Below are positions 5,552 to 11,063 of a stretch of DNA of 11,063 nucleotides, one piece after another. A model generated the notes under the pieces. The model had not been told where the DNA came from and did not search any database. It was given only the letters and a program-made list of their open reading frames with translations. The DNA is from CAYWNK01 sp047639615 (lineage in GTDB: Bacteria > Planctomycetota > UBA1135 > GCA-002686595), in assembly GCA_047639615.1 (NCBI GenBank), contig JBLIOL010000183.1, forward strand, positions 1 through 11,063, in the 5' to 3' direction. Every line of letters begins with the position of its first letter. The first letter of the stretch is position 1. The position numbers were made by a program, and so were the translations under genes.

Positions 5552-5712
5552 CGCGCCCCTTTCTATCGGGAGGCGCTGTGCTGTTTCCTGAGCAGTTCTT
5601 GTGAAAGTTTGCGGAGCGCTGTTCAGGGCTGGGAAGGTCGGCTGCATGGTGGAGCTGACAGGCTTTTCGATACGCAGCAGTACGTAGTCTGCCGGAGGGG
5701 CCTGCAGGAGGG

Positions 5713-5739
5713 TTCTCGGTAGGAATTGGGCTCGCTTTA
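5713..5739 (-). promoter_or_regulatory. Weak sigma-28-like promoter candidate for flgM
   Basis: On the minus strand TAAA (5739-5736) is followed after exactly 15 nt by ACCGAGAA (5720-5713), six of eight matches to GCCGATAA. The -35 box is a perfect match and is preceded by C as in the consensus. The mismatch at the T of the -10 is at an important position, and the leader would be about 200 nt long, so this is tentative. Confidence 0.25.
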
Positions 5740-5819
5740 GCTCAGATCCAAAGTTCTCTTCCTGTCAAAGTCGGCTGGCTGGCCTGGGGCCCTTGTGGGC
5801 ATGGCGAGGGCCCCGCACC

Positions 5820-8390
5820 ATGGCAGCTATGTCGCGAATTTTCCTGCTGGCCGCTCTCACCGGTCTGGCCCCAGCTTTCGGCTACCAGGACCCGCCCAGC
5901 GCGGCTCCGCAGGCCCGTGCCGTCCTCGATGGGCGCTCGAGCCAGGCCGACTACGTCATCCATGCTCGTTTGGATGAATCCAAGCTCCTAGAGGGCGAGA
6001 TGGTCCTCACCTGGACCAACAACAGCGGCGAGGCGGTGGATGAGCTCTGGTTCCACCTGCACCTCAACGCCTACTCGAACACCCTCTCGAGCCATCTGTA
6101 CGAATCGAAAGGGCGCCTGCGCGGGCACAGCATCAAGGCCGGCTTCAGCTATCAAGAGGTCACCAGCCTGAGCGTCGACGGCGCGGACGTGTTCCCGACG
6201 CTGAGCGTTCAGCATCCGGACGATGAGCGCGAGGAGGACCGCACGGTCTTCAGCGTGAGCTTGCCGCAGCCGCTCGTCGCCGGCGCGACCGCCAAGGTGG
6301 AGCTCGAGTGGACCTCACAATTGCCGCGCGTGCGGCGCCGCACCGGCTACCACAAGGACTTCCTGCTGGTGAGCCACTGGTTCCCCAAGCTCGGCGTCTT
6401 TGAGGCCGGCGAGGGTTGGAACTGTCACCAGTTCCATATGAACACCGAGTTCTACGCGGACTACGGCACCTACGACGTGACCTTGGATCTGCCGGGCAAG
6501 TACGCGGTGCTCGAGAACGAGAGCAAGAGCATCGTCTTCAAGGGCGCGGCGACTGGCGCCATGGTTGGCGTGCCGATCGTGGAGGACGGTCGCGTAGAGG
6601 TGCGCTTCCAAGCACCCTCGGCCGAGACGCGCGAGTATGAGGATCCGGTTACCCATAGCGGCGGCACCAAGCTCAAGCCTCTGGTGCACGGATTTGCCTG
6701 GACCGCGGACCCTGACTACGTGGTCTTCCACAAGCGCTTCGAATTCGCGGAGTGGGCCGAGCTTCACAACGAAGAAGTGCAAGCCGTCGCCATCGCCTTC
6801 GAGCGCCCTCTCGAAGAGATCAGCTTGCGTAGCGTGGATGTGACCGTGCTGGTGCAGCCCGAGCACGCTGACCAAGCGGAACGCTACTACGAAGCCACCT
6901 GTGCGGCGCTCTTCTTCTACGGCCTGTGGTGGGGCGAGTATCCCTACGAGCACATCACTTGCGTCGACCCCGCCTGGGGCGCGCGCGGCGCCGGCGGCAT
7001 GGAATATCCGCTGCTCTTCACGGGCGGCACGCGCATGCTCACCAGCGAAGCCATGCACACACCCGAAGGGGTCACCGTGCACGAGGCGGGTCACCAATTC
7101 TGGTACGGCCTCGTGGGCAATAACGAGTACGAAGCAGCCTGGATGGACGAGGGCTTCAATTCGTACACAGACTCGGAAGTGATGTTCCGTCACTACGGGC
7201 CTTCACGCGCAGCGAGCTCCTACTCGGGTCTCTCGGTCTGGGGTACAACACCCGCGCCGGCGCCGAGCATGGAGGACTACAAGTTCAACCTCGGGCCGCT
7301 ACTGGCGGGCATGCTGGGCAAGGACGCGCCGAGCTGGCTCTCGAGCCTGCGCCTAGAGCCGCTCAACCTGTCGCCCTTCACAAGCTGGTGGCGCGACCAA
7401 CCGGGCCTCTGTTTCGTCGAGCAATACAGCGATCCGCGCTGGGGAGATCGGCGCGGCTACCTGGGCAGTCCCGCGGTGGATCCATTGCAGACGGTGGCCT
7501 TCGAGCACATGAACCGCTCGAGCTACTCCAGCAATAGCTACCCGCGCACGGCCGCTGCCCTGCGCACCTTGTCCGGCGTGGTCGGCCGCGATGCCTTCCT
7601 GCGCGGCATGCGCGGCTATGCCGAGCGATGGCGCTATCGGCACCCCTACCCGGAGGATTTCTACGCGGCCTTCAACGAGTTCTCGGGCACCGACGTGAGT
7701 TGGTACTTCGAGGATGTCTTCCAGGGCGACGCGACCGTGGACTGGACCGTGAGCGTCAGCCAGGACACGGAGCCCAAGGGCAAGGGACTCTTCCGCATCG
7801 ACGGCGAGTGGGTCGACGCCGCAACGCGGGACGCGGACGCGGACACGGACACGGACAATGAGCCGGAAGCTGAAGCGGAGCCCGCAACCGAGTCTGCAGC
7901 CGAGTCCGAGGCCGAGCCTGCAATCGATCCTGCAGCCGAGCCTGCAGCCGAGCCTGCAATCGATCCTGCAGCCGAGTCTGCAGCCGAGCCTGCAGCCGAG
8001 TCTGCAATCAATCCCGAGGCCGAGCCGGAAGAGGCAGCTGAGCCTAAGCCAAGTCCCGCACGTCGCTACGACGTGGTGATTAGCCGGCGCGGGAACCTGC
8101 GCCTGCCGCTAACCATCGAAGTGCTCTTCGATGACGAGCATCTGGAGACCTTTACCTGGACACGCGCTGCGCAAGCGGAGCAGCAGTGGTGGCGCCTACC
8201 TTTAGAGCCGCGTGATGCGAAGATCATCTCTGTGGTCGCCGACCCCGAGCGGCTCTATTACTTGGAAGCCAATATGAGCGACAATCAGTGGTACGCCCAA
8301 CCTGACCGCCTTGCGCCTTTGCGCTGGTCGGAGCGGGTCTTCACGCGCTACGCGCATCTTCTGCACTGGGTTTCGACCCTTGGGGGCTGA
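5820..8390 (+). CDS. Secreted M1-family zinc aminopeptidase
   Basis: An 856-residue exported metallopeptidase predicted to remove N-terminal residues from peptides outside the cytoplasm. A signal peptide covers about residues 1-21 (FLLAALTGLAPAFG core). A beta-rich N-terminal domain (about 40-300) precedes the thermolysin-like catalytic domain with the exopeptidase motif GGMEY (392-396, the GAMEN equivalent) and the zinc site HEAGH (421-425) plus Glu444, exactly HExxH-x18-E. Tyr574 in NSYPRTAAALRTL is the likely catalytic tyrosine. About 130 residues lie between Glu444 and Tyr574, a Trp/Pro-rich insertion. After the helical DFYAAFNEFSGTDVSWYFEDVF segment comes a low-complexity Ala/Pro/Glu/Asp linker (about 671-745), then a C-terminal beta-sandwich (about 749-856). 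ATG 5820 is chosen for GAGGG 9 nt upstream; in-frame TTG 5793 would add nine residues before the signal peptide. It heads an operon, with the next gene 1 nt away. Substrate is unknown. Confidence 0.93.
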   Translation: MAAMSRIFLLAALTGLAPAFGYQDPPSAAPQARAVLDGRSSQADYVIHARLDESKLLEGEMVLTWTNNSGEAVDELWFHLHLNAYSNTLSSHLYESKGRLRGHSIKAGFSYQEVTSLSVDGADVFPTLSVQHPDDEREEDRTVFSVSLPQPLVAGATAKVELEWTSQLPRVRRRTGYHKDFLLVSHWFPKLGVFEAGEGWNCHQFHMNTEFYADYGTYDVTLDLPGKYAVLENESKSIVFKGAATGAMVGVPIVEDGRVEVRFQAPSAETREYEDPVTHSGGTKLKPLVHGFAWTADPDYVVFHKRFEFAEWAELHNEEVQAVAIAFERPLEEISLRSVDVTVLVQPEHADQAERYYEATCAALFFYGLWWGEYPYEHITCVDPAWGARGAGGMEYPLLFTGGTRMLTSEAMHTPEGVTVHEAGHQFWYGLVGNNEYEAAWMDEGFNSYTDSEVMFRHYGPSRAASSYSGLSVWGTTPAPAPSMEDYKFNLGPLLAGMLGKDAPSWLSSLRLEPLNLSPFTSWWRDQPGLCFVEQYSDPRWGDRRGYLGSPAVDPLQTVAFEHMNRSSYSSNSYPRTAAALRTLSGVVGRDAFLRGMRGYAERWRYRHPYPEDFYAAFNEFSGTDVSWYFEDVFQGDATVDWTVSVSQDTEPKGKGLFRIDGEWVDAATRDADADTDTDNEPEAEAEPATESAAESEAEPAIDPAAEPAAEPAIDPAAESAAEPAAESAINPEAEPEEAAEPKPSPARRYDVVISRRGNLRLPLTIEVLFDDEHLETFTWTRAAQAEQQWWRLPLEPRDAKIISVVADPERLYYLEANMSDNQWYAQPDRLAPLRWSERVFTRYAHLLHWVSTLGG
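7881..8024 (+). repeat. In-frame 12-bp tandem repeats in the peptidase linker
   Basis: Twelve consecutive 12-bp units, mostly CCTGCAGCCGAG, TCTGCAGCCGAG and CCTGCAATCGAT, each encoding [P/S]-A-A-E or [P/S]-A-I-D/N; the fourth to ninth units show a 36-bp higher-order order. A shorter GAC-GCG and GAC-ACG dipeptide run (7830-7856) precedes it. The unit length is a multiple of three, so copy-number change keeps the frame and changes only linker length. Confidence 0.9.
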
Positions 8391-8391
8391 G

Positions 8392-9444
8392 ATGTTTCGT
8401 ATCCAAGAAGACGACGCCATCGACGAGAACAGCTGGGTCTTTATCGCCGCTATCCGGCGTGCAGCCTGGCGTGTACCTCTGTGGCTCACCTGTGGTGTGA
8501 TTCTGGGGTTGTTTGCGTTGGCTCTGGCTGCGCCCACCCACGACTGGTTCCGTGGCGCGGTCGGTTCGCGCTATGCGGTCGGCGAGGTGGCGGTGGGGCT
8601 CGACACGGTCTTTCGCACGGACCATGGCAGCGCCATGCGCGAGCTGAGTTCGGGTGTGTCGGCGACTGCACTTGTGTTGCAGGCCTTGGCCTTGCTGCTG
8701 GGCGTCTTTGCCGCCGGCGGTTGGTTGCAAGTGATCCTGGAGCGCACTCACGGGCAGTACCTGCGTCGCTTCCTATTGGGCGGTTGGCGCTACTTTTGGC
8801 GCTTCCTGCGCGTGGCCCTGTTGGCCTTCGTGGTGGCTGCGCTCTTCCGCTGGGTGCTGTATGGCATGCCTTGGCAGAGCGTCGTGCTCGAGGGCTGGAT
8901 GGAGATACCGAAGAGCGATCTCCGCAGCATGGAGAGCGTGGATTCGGAGCTGATCGTGCGCCGCTTGGGCTGGGCCCAGGACGGGCTCATGGCGCTCATG
9001 TTTGCCCTGACTTTGGTCTGGGCAACCTATACGCGCACGCGCCTCGCCTTGCATGACACACGCTCGGTGCTGTGGGCGGGTTGGTGCTCCTTCGGGAGCA
9101 TGCTGGCCCATCCGATCAAGACCCTCAGGCCGATGATCCTGCTGGCGCTGATGGAAGCGCTCGTGGTTGTCGGCCTGTGTGGCGCTGCGACCGCTTGGCT
9201 GGAGGGTCGCTTGGCTCTGGAGCCGGAGCGCTGGCTGGTGCTCGCCTTGGGCGCTACCGGTTTGGTGGCACTCATTTGGCGCGAGATCCTGCGCGGTGCG
9301 CGCTACTACGCCGCTGTGCGCGTGAGCAAGACCGTGGTCAAGCCGAGCCTGCGCCCTGATCCCTGGAACGTCATCGGCGGCCCGGGCGGGCCGCAGTATC
9401 CCATGGGCGACGAGGACGACGAGCGCTACGAAGTGGCTGTCTGA
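8392..9444 (+). CDS. Six-helix integral membrane protein of unknown function
   Basis: A 350-residue protein I do not recognise. It has about six hydrophobic segments: 30-48, 90-114, 140-157, 198-215, 247-270 and 281-299. A 40-residue extracytoplasmic-type loop (49-89) follows the first, and a basic aromatic stretch (ERTHGQYLRRFLLGGWRYFW, 117-136) lies between the second and third. The C-terminus is hydrophilic and acidic (MGDEDDERYE). The general layout recalls small bacterial membrane proteins with repeated amphipathic RRF/WRYF segments, but no catalytic or transport motif is visible. ATG 8392 begins 1 nt after the peptidase stop, with a G-rich stretch (8382-8386) as ribosome site; the frame is open further upstream inside the peptidase gene, so the upstream start is unlikely. 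Tight spacing to both neighbours suggests translational coupling and a shared envelope role with the peptidase. Confidence 0.82.
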   Translation: MFRIQEDDAIDENSWVFIAAIRRAAWRVPLWLTCGVILGLFALALAAPTHDWFRGAVGSRYAVGEVAVGLDTVFRTDHGSAMRELSSGVSATALVLQALALLLGVFAAGGWLQVILERTHGQYLRRFLLGGWRYFWRFLRVALLAFVVAALFRWVLYGMPWQSVVLEGWMEIPKSDLRSMESVDSELIVRRLGWAQDGLMALMFALTLVWATYTRTRLALHDTRSVLWAGWCSFGSMLAHPIKTLRPMILLALMEALVVVGLCGAATAWLEGRLALEPERWLVLALGATGLVALIWREILRGARYYAAVRVSKTVVKPSLRPDPWNVIGGPGGPQYPMGDEDDERYEVAV

Positions 9445-11063
9445 TGAAGCGACTGGCCGTCGGGCTTGCGGTGTTGTGTTTGGGCGGGCTTGCGCTCTCC
9501 AACCTGCTGCAAACCGGCGGTACGCCGGCGCTTGAGCCGCAGGCGCAGCAGCCTGTTCAAGGGCCATCGGAAACACCCGCCGCGGTCCTGCAGGCGCCGG
9601 CGGGGGTGCTTGCGCCGGTGAAGCGCAGTGTTGCGGAGCGCGAGTCGGGAGCTGTGGCTGGGGCAGAGCCAGAGTCTGAGGGAGCAGAGGATGATCTCTT
9701 TGTGCTCGCGCTGAATGCGGACGGCAAGCCGGTGGCGAATGTACCCATCGACTTGGTCGTGGCGAGCGAGTTGACGGAAGGGCTGTATCGCTCTCAGAAG
9801 CAGGAGTGGACCGGTGCGGATGGCGTTGCGTGCTTCAAGCGACAACGTCGTCAGTTGAAGCAAGTGCTCGAGCCGGGTGCGGATGCTCCGTTCAAGATGG
9901 CCATAAACATGGGCATGCGCTGTGCCTTGCTGCCTGCGCAGGGGCGGAGTTTTCCTGGGAGCGAGGGCGTCGTTCGTATCTTGGAAGTGCCCAGAGCTGG
10001 CGAGCTCTTGCGGATCGGGGTGCCACCGGTTGGGTGGTTGCGCGTGAACGTGGTGGGCGCTTCCGGGGAGAGGGGGCTACTGGTGCTGCCGGACGGGATT
10101 TCGTGGCGCAAGGTGACCACGTCCGAGCAGCCTAGGATGAATCGTTACCAGACCTTCGATGAAGGCCGCGGAAGCTTTCTACTGGGGCCCTTCGGCCTCG
10201 GGTGGAAGCTAGGCCTGATGCTCAATCTTCAGAGTCGCACGGGCAAGCTTGCCACGGCTGATGTGGATGGACCGTTGGTGGCTGGGGAGACATGCGAAGT
10301 CACCGTGGAGGTTCCGAAGTCTCTTACCATCAAAGGTGTCGCTCTAGATGCACAGGAGGAGCCCCTTGGCGCGCGCATCCTGATCCTGTCGAACTGGTAC
10401 GAGACTAGACACAGAGCCCAGGAGCAGCGGGTCATCACGGATTCCGCTGGAGCTTGGGAGGTGCAGGTGCCCCCGGATATTGACGTGCGCAAGCTGACAC
10501 TCGGGCTTCATCGTGATCCACGCGAGTCGACGGCAGAGGTGGACTTGTCTCCGTTGGTGGACGCACAAGTAGACCAGCTCGACGTGGGCGCGGTGGTCTT
10601 GCGGCCTACTAAGGGGCCGGGGCAGGTGCTGGCTAGCGGCACGGTTGTAGGTGGAGACGGTCAAGGCATCGAGGGAGTCGATGTTGGCGTCTATGCGCTG
10701 GGCACGGCCCCCGGCGGGAGCGACTCTATGGCGACGACCCGCACGGATTCCGCCGGCGCCTTTGAGGTACTTACCTATGACCCGATCGAGGTGGCAAAGA
10801 TCATTGTGCATGCCTCGAAGCGCGGGTACTTGAGGCCTGCGCAAGAGATCCGACCGCCGGGAATGGTTGGGCTACGGCTGCGGTTGGAGCAGGGTGCGAG
10901 CTTGGCGGGAAAGATTCTGTTGGATGGGGCGGTGATCCGGACGGACCGCATCGCGCTGCGGCTGAAGGGCGAGGGTGTCAGTCGCAAGCCCTCGCATATG
11001 GACTTCGTGGCGCGCTACAAAGGCGAGTTCGTGGGCTTGAAGGCGGGCAGCTACCAGTTGACC
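9444..11063 (+). CDS. Exported protein with carboxypeptidase-regulatory-like beta domains (3' truncated)
   Basis: An open frame of 540 codons runs from ATG 9444 to the window end with no stop. The start overlaps the previous stop by 1 nt (TGATG). Residues 4-20 form a hydrophobic N-terminal anchor or signal (RLAVGLAVLCLGGLALS), followed by a Pro/Ala/Glu-rich linker (to about 84). Then come repeated beta-sandwich-type units: from 86 (FVLALNADGKPVANVPIDL ... WTGADGVACF), from 295 (TIKGVALDAQEEPLGARILI ... TDSAGAWEVQVPP) and from 395 (VLASGTVVGGDGQGIEGVDV ... TDSAGAFEVLTYDP, then IIVHASKRGYL). The G-x-V-x-D/G-x-x-G-x-P/G-x-x-x-V pattern with a TDSAGAFEV strand is typical of carboxypeptidase regulatory-like (transthyretin-fold) domains, which bind or display rather than catalyse. 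Such proteins are usually periplasmic or surface located. Its partner could be the M1 peptidase two genes upstream; the ligand is unknown. Confidence 0.85.
   Translation, partial: MKRLAVGLAVLCLGGLALSNLLQTGGTPALEPQAQQPVQGPSETPAAVLQAPAGVLAPVKRSVAERESGAVAGAEPESEGAEDDLFVLALNADGKPVANVPIDLVVASELTEGLYRSQKQEWTGADGVACFKRQRRQLKQVLEPGADAPFKMAINMGMRCALLPAQGRSFPGSEGVVRILEVPRAGELLRIGVPPVGWLRVNVVGASGERGLLVLPDGISWRKVTTSEQPRMNRYQTFDEGRGSFLLGPFGLGWKLGLMLNLQSRTGKLATADVDGPLVAGETCEVTVEVPKSLTIKGVALDAQEEPLGARILILSNWYETRHRAQEQRVITDSAGAWEVQVPPDIDVRKLTLGLHRDPRESTAEVDLSPLVDAQVDQLDVGAVVLRPTKGPGQVLASGTVVGGDGQGIEGVDVGVYALGTAPGGSDSMATTRTDSAGAFEVLTYDPIEVAKIIVHASKRGYLRPAQEIRPPGMVGLRLRLEQGASLAGKILLDGAVIRTDRIALRLKGEGVSRKPSHMDFVARYKGEFVGLKAGSYQLT

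Larger units (their letters stand above)
5507..5819. other. Divergent promoter region between flgM-like gene and peptidase operon
   Basis: 313 nt that should hold promoters for both directions. Toward flgM: a leader hairpin at 5530-5551, a sigma-28 -10-like CCCGATAG (5570-5563) without a matching -35, and a TAAA-N15-ACCGAGAA arrangement (5739-5713). Toward the peptidase I find no convincing -35/-10 pair; only a GAGGG ribosome site at 5806-5810 is clear. A flgM-frame extension up to 5647 is open but has no start signal. Confidence 0.45.

Noticed and set aside
5507..5647. N-terminal extension of the FlgM-like protein to an ATG at 5647
   Set aside because: No ribosome site precedes 5647, whereas ATG 5506 has GAGGT at ideal spacing, and the extension shows no conserved features.
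5793..5819. TTG 5793 as the peptidase start
   Set aside because: It would place nine extra residues (with two Trp) before a normal signal peptide; ATG 5820 has a GAGGG site and gives a standard signal sequence.
6315..7193. A 292-codon minus-strand frame inside the peptidase gene
   Set aside because: Antisense shadow of a well-supported M1 peptidase in GC-rich DNA; His/Val/Arg-rich translation without features.
7881..8024. Tandem repeats considered as a CRISPR array
   Set aside because: Units are contiguous 12-mers without spacers and are in frame inside the peptidase gene.
8773..9576. A 267-codon minus-strand frame over the membrane protein gene
   Set aside because: It spans the junction of two coupled plus-strand genes with clear membrane and signal segments; the Ala/His/Gln-rich translation is typical of an antisense frame.

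Overview
The window is high-GC bacterial DNA with mostly compact, ordinary gene layout. I see no phage, IS, CRISPR, tRNA or rRNA signal. Gene content (a flagellar/chemotaxis cluster, a CsgG/FlgO-like lipoprotein, a secreted M1 peptidase, a large carboxypeptidase-regulatory-like exported protein) fits a motile, didermic, free-living bacterium. The lipoprotein and the exported proteins look planctomycete-like to me, but that is an impression from protein style, not a phylogenetic result.

Left part (1-5506), motility and chemotaxis. The end of a coiled-coil protein overlaps a lipoprotein gene (171-791). Next comes a membrane chemoreceptor (992-2896) with a periplasmic Tll0287-like (DUF3365) domain carrying a CxxCH haem c motif, closed by a strong terminator. 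A gene-free but hairpin-rich stretch of about 430 nt separates it from a convergent cheY-cheX pair on the minus strand (4483-3461). A 65-codon basic protein follows on the plus strand (4847-5044); its best start codon is ATA. A strong two-way terminator then separates it from a minus-strand gene (5506-5147) whose C-terminal half looks like FlgM, the anti-sigma-28 factor.

Both the chemoreceptor and cheY are preceded by a motif of the form TAAn-N15-nnCGATAG, matching the layout of a sigma-28 (FliA) promoter. With a FlgM-like protein nearby, this suggests that the receptor, its response regulator and its CheX phosphatase are late flagellar genes under sigma-28/FlgM control. The receptor would sense redox state or a small gaseous ligand in the periplasm, signal through a CheA/CheW not present here, and CheX would dephosphorylate CheY-P.

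Right part (5820-11063), a tight plus-strand operon: a secreted M1-family zinc aminopeptidase with an Ala/Pro/Glu-rich repeat linker, a six-helix membrane protein starting 1 nt after it, and a large exported protein with several carboxypeptidase-regulatory-like beta domains that overlaps by 1 nt and runs off the window. The coupling suggests a shared envelope function, but only the peptidase has a nameable activity.

No clearly new system is proven here. The items most worth checking are the paired sigma-28-like promoters, the ATA start, the structured intergenic region at 2957-3390, and the M1 peptidase operon.
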